From JAHRAW01 sp965212085 (GTDB lineage Bacteria; Pseudomonadota; Gammaproteobacteria; Arenicellales; Poriferihabitantaceae): a DNA stretch of 64,000 nt. The position numbers were made by a program, and so were the translations under genes. Below the pieces are notes generated by a model. That model was not told the DNA's origin. It ran no database searches and saw only the letters and a list, made by a program, of their open reading frames with translations. This document shows positions 34,063 to 42,115 of this stretch, in pieces (within the stretch, counting starts at the first letter, position 1; every line of letters starts with the position of its first letter). Location of the stretch: contig OZ243042.1 of NCBI GenBank assembly GCA_965212085.1, positions 1,488,001 to 1,552,000 on the forward strand, given 5' to 3'.

Positions 34063-35958
34063 ATGAAATACCCCGACCCTTTCACCGTCATCGTCATCGG
34101 CGCCGGCCACGCCGGTGTTGAGGCGGCGCTGGCCTCGGCGCGCACCGGCGCGAGCACGCTGCTCATCACCCACAACATCGAAACCATCGGCCAGATGTCG
34201 TGCAACCCGGCCATCGGCGGCATCGGCAAGGGGCACATCGTCCGGGAGATTGACGCCATGGGCGGGGTCATGGCGCGCGCCATTGACGAGGCCGGGATTC
34301 ACTTCCGCACCCTCAACGCGCGCAAGGGTCCGGCGGTGCGGGCGACCCGCGCTCAGGCGGACCGGGCGTTGTACAAAATGGCCGTGCGCCGGGCGGTGGA
34401 GCATCAGCCCAACCTGACGTTGTTCCAGCAGCCGGTGGATGATTTGCTGGTGAACAATGGCCGCGTGACCGGCGTCAAAACCCAACTCGGCATTGAGTTC
34501 CGCGCCGCTGCGGTGGTGCTCACCGCCGGCACCTTCCTGCACGGCAAAATTCACGTCGGCCTCGACAGCGCCCGCGCCGGACGCGCCGGTGACCCGCCGT
34601 CGGTGGCGCTGGCCGAGCGCCTGCGCGAGTTGCCGTTCAGCGTGGCGCGCCTCAAGACCGGCACGCCGCCGCGCATTGACGGGCGCAGCATTGACTACGC
34701 GCGCCTCGAAGCGCAGCCGGGAGAGCAGCCGTTGCCGCGCTTTTCTTTTCACGACGACTCAGGTGAAACAAGCGTGCGCCCGCCCCAGGTCAACTGCCAC
34801 ATCACCGCCACCAACCCCGCCACCCACGACCTCATCAAAGCCGCGCTCCATCGCTCGCCGATGTACGGCGGCGTCATTGAAGGCATCGGCCCGCGCTACT
34901 GCCCCTCCATCGAAGACAAAATCGTGCGCTTCGCCGAGCGCGACAGCCATCAAATTTTCATTGAACCCGAAGGGCTGAACACCACCGAAGTCTATCCCAA
35001 CGGCATCTCCACGAGTTTGCCGTTCGACGTTCAGCACCGCTTCGTGCGCACCATCAAGGGCTTTGAACGCGCCGTCATCACGCGCCCCGGCTACGCCATT
35101 GAATACGATTTTTTCGACCCCCGCGGCCTCAAGCAAACCCTCGAGACCAAGTGCATCGCCGGCCTGTTTTTCGCCGGCCAGATCAACGGCACCACCGGCT
35201 ACGAAGAAGCCGCCGGCCAGGGCCTCATCGCCGGCCTCAACGCCGCGCGGCTGGCCGCGGGCCGCGAAGGCTGGCACCCGGCCCGCAGCGAAGCCTACAT
35301 CGGCGTAATGATAGACGACCTCACCACCCTCGGCGCCGCCGAACCCTACCGCATGTTCACTTCCCGCGCCGAGTACCGCCTGCAACTGCGCGAAGATAAC
35401 GCCGACCTGCGCCTCACCGAAACCGCCCACCAACTCGGCCTCGTGAGCCAACCGCGCAAGCGCGCCTTCGACCGCAAACGCAACGCCATCCAGGCCGAAC
35501 GCCGGCGCCTGCAACAAACCCGCGTGCGCGCCCAAACCCTCGACCCCGGCCTCGCCCGCCGCGTCCTCGGCCAACCCCTGCAGCGCGACGCCACCCTGCT
35601 GGACCTGCTGCGCCGCCCCGAAGTCAACTACGCCGACCTCGCCGCCCTGGCCCCCGCCCCCGGCGGACAAACCTTGACCGACCCCCAGGCGATTCAGCAA
35701 CTCGAAAGCGAGGCGCGCTACAGCGGCTACATCGAACGCCAGGCCGCGGAAATTGCGCGCCGTGAAAAGTATCAGAACCTGGCGTTGCCGGCGGAAACCG
35801 ACTATCACGCCGTGCGCGGGTTGTCCGTGGAGGCGCGTCAGAAACTCAGCGAAGCCAAGCCGCAGACATTGGGGCAGGCGTCCCGCATTCCGGGCGTAAC
35901 GCCGGCGGCGGTTTCGTTGTTGCTGGTGTACTTGAAGAAAAATCGGCGGGCGGCGTAG
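34063..35958 (+). CDS. mnmG: tRNA uridine-5-carboxymethylaminomethyl modification enzyme MnmG
   Basis: The 631-residue flavoprotein is the partner of MnmE. The FAD motif is VIVIGAGHAGVEAALASART. Other family marks are MSCNPAIGGIGKGHIVREID, LKTGTPPRIDGRSID, GPRYCPSIEDKIVRF and YEEAAGQGLIAGLNAA. Length is normal. rsmG (gidB), usual after mnmG, is missing; a pair of tiny membrane-protein genes follows instead. Confidence 0.97.
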   Translation: MKYPDPFTVIVIGAGHAGVEAALASARTGASTLLITHNIETIGQMSCNPAIGGIGKGHIVREIDAMGGVMARAIDEAGIHFRTLNARKGPAVRATRAQADRALYKMAVRRAVEHQPNLTLFQQPVDDLLVNNGRVTGVKTQLGIEFRAAAVVLTAGTFLHGKIHVGLDSARAGRAGDPPSVALAERLRELPFSVARLKTGTPPRIDGRSIDYARLEAQPGEQPLPRFSFHDDSGETSVRPPQVNCHITATNPATHDLIKAALHRSPMYGGVIEGIGPRYCPSIEDKIVRFAERDSHQIFIEPEGLNTTEVYPNGISTSLPFDVQHRFVRTIKGFERAVITRPGYAIEYDFFDPRGLKQTLETKCIAGLFFAGQINGTTGYEEAAGQGLIAGLNAARLAAGREGWHPARSEAYIGVMIDDLTTLGAAEPYRMFTSRAEYRLQLREDNADLRLTETAHQLGLVSQPRKRAFDRKRNAIQAERRRLQQTRVRAQTLDPGLARRVLGQPLQRDATLLDLLRRPEVNYADLAALAPAPGGQTLTDPQAIQQLESEARYSGYIERQAAEIARREKYQNLALPAETDYHAVRGLSVEARQKLSEAKPQTLGQASRIPGVTPAAVSLLLVYLKKNRRAA

Positions 35959-35993
35959 GCGCTGACATTGCGGTTTCGGTTGCGGTTGTGGCG

Positions 35994-36011
35994 GCGGCGT
36001 GATAGACTCCG
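35994..36011 (+). promoter_or_regulatory. Conserved leader motif, copy 1
   Basis: GCGGCGTGATAGACTCCG lies immediately before the first tiny membrane-protein gene. Seventeen of 18 bases recur before the second cassette at 38064-38081. It may be an extended -10 region or a regulator site. Confidence 0.55.
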
Positions 36012-36188
36012 ATGATGAAATTCAGTAGCCGACTGGCAAGCATGGCAGGGCACCTCGGCGTGTTGTTGTTGGGTGCCGGTATTCTCCGGGGGATGTTTGA
36101 TTACAGGCCGGATGAATTGTTGTTGCTTTATGTGGTATTGTCAGCCGGTGCCGTCAGCATTTTAATATCAGCAAAATGGGGGGGATGA
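36012..36188 (+). CDS. Tiny two-helix membrane protein (cassette 1, first gene)
   Basis: This 58-residue protein has two predicted helices, around GHLGVLLLGAGILRGMF and DELLLLYVVLSAGAVSILIS. Pattern and length resemble the first gene of the second cassette at 38085, including the IGV/LGV helix opening and an acidic turn. Its stop overlaps the next start by ATGA. No family is recognised. Confidence 0.6.
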   Translation: MMKFSSRLASMAGHLGVLLLGAGILRGMFDYRPDELLLLYVVLSAGAVSILISAKWGG

Positions 36189-36316
36189 TGAAATTAGCAG
36201 CCTATCTTTCAGTGCTCGTCGTGGGGACTTTTTTGGTTGCCGTGTTGATTGCCCGATGGTGGGAGAACAAGCAGGAGGCCGCGGGTTTGACGGATTCCGA
36301 TTCCGGCGACGATTGA
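36185..36316 (+). CDS. Tiny single-helix membrane protein (cassette 1, second gene)
   Basis: The 43-residue protein has one helix (AAYLSVLVVGTFLVAVLIA) followed by RWWENKQ and an acidic tail. It starts inside the stop of the preceding gene. The layout matches the second gene of the other cassette. Function is unknown. Confidence 0.55.
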   Translation: MMKLAAYLSVLVVGTFLVAVLIARWWENKQEAAGLTDSDSGDD

Positions 36317-36339
36317 TGATGTTGGCGGTTGACGCCGCC

Positions 36340-36560
36340 GGTTGGACGTTGGACGCTGGATTCCCAAGTACGCAAGTGTCCGTAAGCCGCTTGCGCGGCA
36401 ACGGACACTAACGCTCGAGAATGACGGCGGAGTTGTTGCCACGCTCTCGGTGTCATACCCGCAAAGTACAAATCACCTCGCCGTCATTCCCGAACGATAG
36501 AAAAATAGGGAGCGTCAGCGACCGTTTGTTTCATCGCTATTCGGGAATCCAGTAATCATC
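36340..36560. repeat. Intergenic repeat block between cassette 1 and gor
   Basis: One hairpin with the GTGTCCGT inner stem lies at 36356-36424, and one ATTCCCGAACGATAG-type hairpin at 36484-36552. No gene is visible here. Confidence 0.88.
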
Positions 36561-36584
36561 CCTGCGTCGCAACCACCAACCCCA

Positions 36585-37943
36585 TCACCTCAGCGTAACA
36601 AACTCCTCCCCCGCCGTTGGATGAATCGCCACGGTGTTGTCAAAATCCGCTTTGGTCGCGCCCATTTTCAGCGCCACGGCAAACCCCTGCATCATCTCAT
36701 CGGCGCCGTCGCCGACCACGTGGCAGCCGACTACTTTTTCTCCGGCGCCAGCACCGGCGGTCACCAGTTTCATCAGCGTCTCCGGTTTGTGCGCGCTCAC
36801 GGCGTAGCGCATGTTGACGAAGTTGCTTTCATAGACGCGGACGTTTTCGGCGCCGTGGATTTCGGCGGCGCGCTCGGCGCTGAGGCCGACGGTGCCGATG
36901 GGCGGGTGGCTGAAGACCACCGTGGGGACGTTGTCGAAGTCGAGGCGCGCTTCGGGTTGGCCGCCGAACAGGCGGTCGGCGAGGCGGCGGCCGGCGGCGA
37001 TGGCGACCGGGGTCAGGGGGGTGGCGGGGGTTACGTCGCCGACCGCGTAGACGCCGGCGGCGGCGGTGTTCTGGAACGCATCCACGCCGACGAAGCCGTT
37101 GCGGTCAGGTTCAATGCCGGCGTTTTCGAGGGCCAGCGCGGCGCTGTTGGGATGGCGGCTGACGGCGAAAATCACGCAGTCGTACCCTTCATCCGATCCG
37201 CCGCCCACCGCGCGGTAGCCGAGGCTGCCGTCATCGGCGCGGTACAACGCCTCGCACAATACGCCGGTGCGGATGTCAACGCCGCCGTCTCGCATCTGCG
37301 CCATCACCGTATCCCCCAGCGCGCGGTCGAAGGCGCGCAGCAGCCGGTCCTTGCGCAGCAGCATGGTAACCTGGCCGCCCATGCCGTGCAGCATCCCCGC
37401 CAACTCCGTGGCCACGTAGCCGGCGCCGATCAATAATGGCCGCACCGGCTGTGCCGCCAGTTCAAAAAAACCGTCGCTGGTAATCGCCAACTCCGCCCCC
37501 GGCACCTCCGGCACCGTCGGCCGCCCGCCGGTGGCGATAAGGATATGCGCCGCCCGGTACACCCGCCCGCCGGCCTCCACCGCATCGCACCCCCGAAAAC
37601 GCGCCGCCGCCGCGACCAGTTCAACCTTTGAGGCCGCCAGGTTATCCGCGTAAATCCCGTTCAACCGCTTGACGTACGCATCCCGCGCCGCGCGCAGCGT
37701 CCGCCACTCAAACCCGCGCTGCTCAACGTCAAACCCGTACTCCCCCGCCAACTCCAGCGCCCCGTGAATCTGAGACGCGTTCCACATCACCTTCTTCGGC
37801 ACGCACCCGGCGTTGACGCAAGTTCCCCCCAGCCGCCCCGGCTCAAACAACAACACCCGCGCCCCATACTCCGCCGCCCGCCGCGCCGCGGCAATGCCGC
37901 CGCTGCCGCCGCCGAGTACGATGAGGTCGTGGGGGTGGGTCAT
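36585..37943 (-). CDS. gor: Glutathione-disulfide reductase
   Basis: The 452-residue flavoprotein starts at ATG 37943. The FAD motif is IVLGGGSGGIAAARRAAEYG. The redox disulfide is in GGTCVNAGCVPKK, and the NADPH domain has LLIGAGYVATELAG. The C-terminus carries the catalytic histidine in HPTAGEEFVTLR, close to the HPTSSEE of Gor. It reduces GSSG with NADPH in the cytosol. Overall length and motifs fit Gor better than dihydrolipoamide dehydrogenase or mercuric reductase. A longer reading frame upstream lacks family similarity. Confidence 0.92.
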   Translation of the reverse strand: MTHPHDLIVLGGGSGGIAAARRAAEYGARVLLFEPGRLGGTCVNAGCVPKKVMWNASQIHGALELAGEYGFDVEQRGFEWRTLRAARDAYVKRLNGIYADNLAASKVELVAAAARFRGCDAVEAGGRVYRAAHILIATGGRPTVPEVPGAELAITSDGFFELAAQPVRPLLIGAGYVATELAGMLHGMGGQVTMLLRKDRLLRAFDRALGDTVMAQMRDGGVDIRTGVLCEALYRADDGSLGYRAVGGGSDEGYDCVIFAVSRHPNSAALALENAGIEPDRNGFVGVDAFQNTAAAGVYAVGDVTPATPLTPVAIAAGRRLADRLFGGQPEARLDFDNVPTVVFSHPPIGTVGLSAERAAEIHGAENVRVYESNFVNMRYAVSAHKPETLMKLVTAGAGAGEKVVGCHVVGDGADEMMQGFAVALKMGATKADFDNTVAIHPTAGEEFVTLR

Positions 37944-38063
37944 GGGGGTGGTGGTTGGTTGGGGTGATTGACGATGCCATTGTAGCGGGTTTTGCCGTTG
38001 TTTCGGGGAAATCAAGGGCGGCAATGAGGGCAGGGGGGGGTGTTGAGGGCGCCGCATCTGAAC

Positions 38064-38081
38064 GCGGCGTGATACACTCCG
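38064..38081 (+). promoter_or_regulatory. Conserved leader motif, copy 2
   Basis: GCGGCGTGATACACTCCG differs by one base from the motif at 35994-36011. It lies four bases before the first gene of the second tiny membrane-protein cassette. Confidence 0.55.
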
Positions 38082-38084
38082 GGT

Positions 38085-38306
38085 ATGAGTTATCTTCTTC
38101 AGTTTTACCGCTGGTTGAAAGACAGGTTTAACCGCGACCGGTTTATGCACATCGCGGAGCAGATTGGCGTATTTGTTGTGATTGGCTCTGTGGCGCAAGT
38201 GTTCTTTATTGAGGAAGCAAAAGCTCAAGGCGTTGTGCTTCCGCTTGCCCTCGGATGTGCTATACTTGCACTTGTCGTGTTTTCAAAAGAGAGGCAACCA
38301 TCATGA
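38085..38306 (+). CDS. Tiny two-helix membrane protein (cassette 2, first gene)
   Basis: The 73-residue protein has an amphipathic basic N-terminus (FYRWLKDRFNRDRFMHIAE) and two helices (QIGVFVVIGSVAQVFFI and VVLPLALGCAILALVVF). The helical part resembles the first gene of cassette 1 position by position in hydrophobicity. It overlaps the next gene by ATGA. Function is unknown. Confidence 0.6.
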   Translation: MSYLLQFYRWLKDRFNRDRFMHIAEQIGVFVVIGSVAQVFFIEEAKAQGVVLPLALGCAILALVVFSKERQPS

Positions 38307-38431
38307 CGTCCATTAACATAGTCTCGCTTATCATTTGCGTACCCATAATCATCGGTTTGATTCTCAACATGATTTCTGACTGGAAAGCTGACCACGCTGA
38401 GGGCGAGCACAAACCGCCCACCCAGACCTGA
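38303..38431 (+). CDS. Tiny single-helix membrane protein (cassette 2, second gene)
   Basis: The 42-residue protein has one helix (INIVSLIICVPIIIGLILNM) followed by SDWKADHAEGE. It is translationally coupled to the preceding gene. A strong hairpin follows immediately, suggesting that the cassette is its own transcript. Confidence 0.55.
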   Translation: MTSINIVSLIICVPIIIGLILNMISDWKADHAEGEHKPPTQT

Positions 38432-38433
38432 TG

Positions 38434-38464
38434 ACGCCCCGGGACAGAAATGCCCCCGGGGCGT
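38434..38464 (+). terminator. GC-rich hairpin after cassette 2
   Basis: A perfect 10-bp stem (ACGCCCCGGG with its complement) encloses an 11-base loop, three bases after the stop. No T-run follows, so it may act as a weak terminator or an mRNA-stabilising hairpin. Confidence 0.5.
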
Positions 38465-38663
38465 AACAAATCCCCCCGCCATTGCCAAGTTTCGCCCCAT
38501 TACCGGCCTCTCCCAACCCCCCGCCCCCCCCCACATTATTTCCCTCCCCCTGTGAAAAAGTATTGAATCCCCCCGATATTGCTGTATAGAATAGCCTTGC
38601 GTGCCGGGGGCGATTGGCACGGCAGGCGGTAACATTGGCGGCAACAAACAACCGGAGAAGGCG

Positions 38664-39287
38664 ATGAAAACAGTTCTGGTGGTGAACCCCAAGGGGGGCT
38701 GCGGGAAGTCCACGCTGGCCACCAATCTGGCCAGTTATTATGCGTTGTGGAAGGTGCCGGTGGCGCTGGTGGACTACGATCCCCAGCAGTCCGGGCTGGA
38801 GTGGCTGGCGGCGCGCAATCCCGGCCTGAACCCGATTCGGGGGATTGACGCGAGCGGCGGCGAGCCGGGGGCCAGCGTTCCCGCGGATATTGAGCGCGTG
38901 GTCATTGACTCGCCGGCGCGCATCGCGCCGCAGCAGTTGAAGCGCCTGTTCAAGTTCGCCGACCGGGTCATCCTGCCGGTGCTGCCCTCGCCGCTGGACA
39001 TCCGCGCCGCCGGGCATTTCATCGGCGAGTTGATGCTGGGCGACCTGTTGCGCGCCGCCCCGGTGGGGCTGGTCGCCAACCGTGTGCGCGAAAACACCCT
39101 CATCTACCACAACCTTGAGGAGTTCCTGGGGCGCATGAAAATCCCGCTCATCACCCACCTGCGAGACGCCCAGAACTACATCCGCGCCGCCGCCGCCGGG
39201 CATGGCATCTTTGAAATGTCGCCGTACCAGGCCGACCAGGACGTCGAGCAATGGCGGCCGCTGATTCAGTGGGTGGAGAAAGGGTAG
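38664..39287 (+). CDS. Orphan ParA/MinD-family ATPase
   Basis: From ATG 38664, behind GGAGAAGG, the protein is 207 residues. The deviant Walker A motif is NPKGGCGKST (residues 8-17), followed by ALVDYDPQQSGLEWL and VVIDSPARIAPQQLKRL. The family positions proteins or DNA by ATP-dependent dimerisation. No parB gene or obvious parS site is near, so it is not the usual chromosome-segregation locus. Similar short ParA-like ATPases act on carboxysomes, chemoreceptors or other cargo. A TATAGAAT element near 38594 may be its promoter. Confidence 0.85.
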   Translation: MKTVLVVNPKGGCGKSTLATNLASYYALWKVPVALVDYDPQQSGLEWLAARNPGLNPIRGIDASGGEPGASVPADIERVVIDSPARIAPQQLKRLFKFADRVILPVLPSPLDIRAAGHFIGELMLGDLLRAAPVGLVANRVRENTLIYHNLEEFLGRMKIPLITHLRDAQNYIRAAAAGHGIFEMSPYQADQDVEQWRPLIQWVEKG

Positions 39288-39300
39288 CGGGATATTTTGT

Positions 39301-40482
39301 TCAAGGTGGAGATGGGGTGGTAGGGCGGTTTTCCTCCGGCAACACCCCCTCCAGCACCTCATCCAGAAACCGGTACCCCCGCTCGCTGCACCGCATCCGG
39401 CTTCCCTCCCGCACCACCAACCCCTGCGTAACGGCATCGCTCAGCAAAGCCGCCGCCTCTTCGGTATCCCGGCCGGTTCGGAGCGGGATTAAACTCGTGT
39501 CGAAGCCGTCGCTCAACCGCAAGCCGTTCATCAAAAACTCAAACAACACCTCGCGCTCGCCGATCTCCCGGACCCCGCCGCCGCGTTCACCGCCCGCTTC
39601 GGCGAGGTAGCGTTGCGGGTGCTTGTGCTTCCAGTAGCGTTTGACTGCGCCGCAAGCGGTGATTTTTCCGTGGGCGCCGGCGCCGATGCCGAGGTAGTCG
39701 CCGAACTGCCAGTAGTTGAGGTTGTGCCGGCAGCGGCGGCCCGCTTGGGCGTGGGCGGAGACTTCGTAGCGCCGGTAGCCGTGCGCGCCGGCGAGGTCGT
39801 GCAGGGCCTGCTGCATTTCCGCGACGCGGTCGTGGCCGGGGAGTTGCGGCGGGTGGCGGTGGAACAGGGTGTTGGGTTCGATGGTGAGTTGGTACAACGA
39901 CAGGTGCGCCGGTGAAAGCGCCAGCGCCGCCTTCAAGTCATCCAGCGCCGCCCGCGGGGTTTGCTCCGGCAGGCCGTACATCAGGTCAAGGTTGATGTTG
40001 TCGAAACCGGCGTTGACGGCGGCGCCGGCGGCGGCGCGGATTTCCGCGGCGTTGTGGATGCGCCCCAGTTGCGCGAGGCGGGCGTCGTTGAAACTCTGCG
40101 CGCCCAGCGACAGGCGGTTGACGCCGGCCACCCGGTAGGCGGCGAAGTCGTCGTGCTCCACGGTGCCGGGGTTGGCTTCCATGGTGATTTCAACGTCCGC
40201 GTCAAAGGCCAGCCGCGCCGCGACCGCATCCAGCAGACGGCCGATGGCGCCGCCACCGAACAGGCTTGGCGTGCCGCCGCCCATGAATATCGAGGCCAGC
40301 CGGCGGTCCGCGCAGGCGTGGGTGGCGAGGTCGTGCTCCAGGTCGCGGATGAGGGCGGTGATGTAGCCCTGTTGATCTATTTCGCCGCGCCGCGCGTGGG
40401 AGTTGAAGTCGCAGTACGGGCATTTTTTGACGCACCACGGGAAGTGTATGTACAACGCGAGGGGCGGGGGTTCGGGGAGCAT
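39301..40482 (-). CDS. hemW: Radical SAM haem chaperone HemW
   Basis: The 393-residue protein has the radical-SAM triad Cys17-x3-Cys21-x2-Cys24 in FPWCVKKCPYCDF, with no extra N-terminal cysteine arrangement of HemN. IFMGGGTPSLF, EITMEANPGT, RLSLGAQSFND and DLMYGLPEQT are conserved in HemW. This group binds haem and is thought to deliver it, rather than oxidise coproporphyrinogen. The start lies next to a large repeat block. It converges on the ParA-like gene with a 13-bp gap. Confidence 0.9.
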   Translation of the reverse strand: MLPEPPPLALYIHFPWCVKKCPYCDFNSHARRGEIDQQGYITALIRDLEHDLATHACADRRLASIFMGGGTPSLFGGGAIGRLLDAVAARLAFDADVEITMEANPGTVEHDDFAAYRVAGVNRLSLGAQSFNDARLAQLGRIHNAAEIRAAAGAAVNAGFDNINLDLMYGLPEQTPRAALDDLKAALALSPAHLSLYQLTIEPNTLFHRHPPQLPGHDRVAEMQQALHDLAGAHGYRRYEVSAHAQAGRRCRHNLNYWQFGDYLGIGAGAHGKITACGAVKRYWKHKHPQRYLAEAGGERGGGVREIGEREVLFEFLMNGLRLSDGFDTSLIPLRTGRDTEEAAALLSDAVTQGLVVREGSRMRCSERGYRFLDEVLEGVLPEENRPTTPSPP

Positions 40483-41890
40483 GGGGGGATTATAAGGTTA
40501 GCGGCTGGTTGCCGGTTGGATGGTGGATTGGGGGGCGGGGGCGCGAGGCGCGGGTTGCGTGTGCGCGTGACGCGCATTGCGGGGGGGAGACCCCCCGCGC
40601 CCCCCTTTGCGGCGCGGGAAAACATCCTGTTTTCAGCGCCGCTGCGCACATCCCTGTGCGCGATGGCCGGCTGGCGCCGGGCCGAAAAAGCGGATCCGAT
40701 ACGATGAAAAATATGGTCGCTATCGCTCCCTATTTTTCTAACGTTCGGGAATGACACCGGGGGCGTAAGGAAGGACAAAGGAAGCGACCAAGCCTCATCG
40801 TTTCCCTTGTCCGTCTTTACACCTCTGCGGCCGTCCAACCGGCGGCGATAGCCGCTAACTTCGGCGTGCGCAGGGACGCGCGCGGCGGCGCTGGAAACAG
40901 GATGTTTCCCCGCGCCGCAAGGGGGGTCTGCGGGGGGTCTCCCCCCGCAAATGCGCGTCACGCGCAACCAAACCCGCGCCTCGCGCTGTCGTCATTCCCG
41001 AGCGTTAGTGTCCGTTGCCGCGCAAGCGGCTTACGGACACTTGGCGCTCTCGGGAATCCAGCGCCATTTGACCCACCCGGTTTAACCCCTGGATTCCCGA
41101 ATAGCGATGAAAAATATGGTCGCTGCGCTCCCTATTTTTCTATCGTTCGGGAATGACACCGGGGGCGTAAGGCAGGGCAAGGAAGCGGCGAAACGGTGGC
41201 GTAGGGGCAGGTCGCGACCTGCCCCTACTACCCACAAATGCGGGAATGACACCGAGGGCAATTTACACTTTCATGGGTATGACACCGAGGAACGTGGCAA
41301 CAACTCTGTCGTCATTCCCGAGCGTTAGTGTCCGTTGCCGCGCAAGCGGCTTACGGACACTTGGCGCTCTCGGGAATCCAGCGCCATTATGACCCACCGC
41401 CGGTTTAACCCCTGGATTCCCGAATAGCGATGAAAAATATAGTCGCTACGCTCCTTATTTTTCTATCGTTCGGGAATGACGGCAGAGGTGAGGCGGGAAT
41501 TCAGCGTCCAATCGGGGACAGGTCGCGACCTGTCCCTACGCCCCAACCATCGCGGCGCCGTTCAAACCCTTCCGGCGTTAGCCGGACTGTCATGACGGCA
41601 GAGGCGTAAGGAAGGGCAAAGGAAGCGCAAAAAAAGCGACCAAGCCCCATCGTTTCCCTTGTCCGTCTTTACACCTCTGCGGCCGTCCAACCGGCGGCGA
41701 TAGCCGCTAACTTCGGCGTGCGCAGGGACGCGCACGGCGGCGCTGGAAACAGGATGTTTCCCCGCGCCGCAAGGGGGGTCTGCGGGGGGTCTCCCCCCGC
41801 AAATGCGCGTCACGCGCAACCCCACCCCGCGCCTCGCGCCCCCCAAACCCGCGCCCCGCCGAAAACTTGCCTCCCACCCCCATTTTGGGA
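40483..41890. repeat. Large intergenic repeat block upstream of the first giant gene
   Basis: No credible gene is present; the short open frames are repeat translations. Hairpins with the GTGTCCGT stem lie at 40992-41061 and 41312-41381. ATTCCCGAACGATAG-type hairpins lie near 40693-40754, at 41089-41155 and at 41412-41479. The 22-bp palindrome occurs near 41212 (with both arms changed to GGGGCAGG/CCTGCCCC) and near 41517. A longer unit with CTTTACACCTCTGCGG, GCTGGAAACAGGATGTTTCC and GGGGGGTCTCCCCCC occurs at about 40780-40980 and 41630-41830. Confidence 0.88.
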
Positions 41891-41891
41891 G

Positions 41892-41919
41892 TTTACATTC
41901 CCCTTAATTTAGGTATAAT
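41892..41919 (+). promoter_or_regulatory. Promoter of the first giant gene
   Basis: TTTACA at 41892-41897 and TATAAT at 41914-41919 are 16 bp apart. The same arrangement and surrounding sequence occur before the second giant gene. Confidence 0.7.
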
Positions 41920-41977
41920 CCCCCAAATTCCGGCCCACCGACAGCCCGTCACCACTGCCTTTTTCAGGAGGATTACC

Positions 41978-42115
41978 ATGTTTCTTTCCCGCTTGCCGTC
42001 CGCACTCAAAAATGCGCTCAAAGCCCCGCACAGCGCGCCTGCGGGCGTTGCAGCGGCCATTCCTGCCCCCCCCCCCCCCCCCCCCCCCCAGAAAAATGTT
42101 ACGCCCGGCCACTAA
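41978..42115 (+). CDS. Leader peptide of the first giant gene, out of frame in this assembly
   Basis: An excellent AGGAGG (41966-41971) precedes this ATG by six bases. The 45-residue product opens MFLSRLPSALKNALKAPHSA and runs into poly-proline encoded by the C-tract, then stops at 42115. Read with one C fewer or two more, it would continue into the signal peptide of the giant protein. It would then form an extended signal region of about 70 residues. The leader is nearly identical to that at 48910, which argues that it is translated and functional. Confidence 0.7.
   Translation: MFLSRLPSALKNALKAPHSAPAGVAAAIPAPPPPPPPQKNVTPGH
42066..42089. repeat. Poly-C tract of 24, candidate phase switch 1
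   Basis: Twenty-four consecutive C lie within the leader reading frame of the first giant gene. The leader and main frames join only at 3n+2 C (23 or 26). At 24 the leader is out of frame. Homopolymers this long are hypermutable and also error-prone in sequencing. Confidence 0.85.

Noticed and set aside
40483..41890. CRISPR-like appearance of regularly recurring palindromes
   Set aside because: Copies vary in spacing and orientation, are interleaved with other repeat types, lack uniform spacers, and no cas gene is present.
40509..41912. Several short open frames with RVTRICGG, FPSVSVRCR or GTGRDLS words
   Set aside because: These are translations of the dispersed repeats, appear in many frames on both strands and have no start-site signals.
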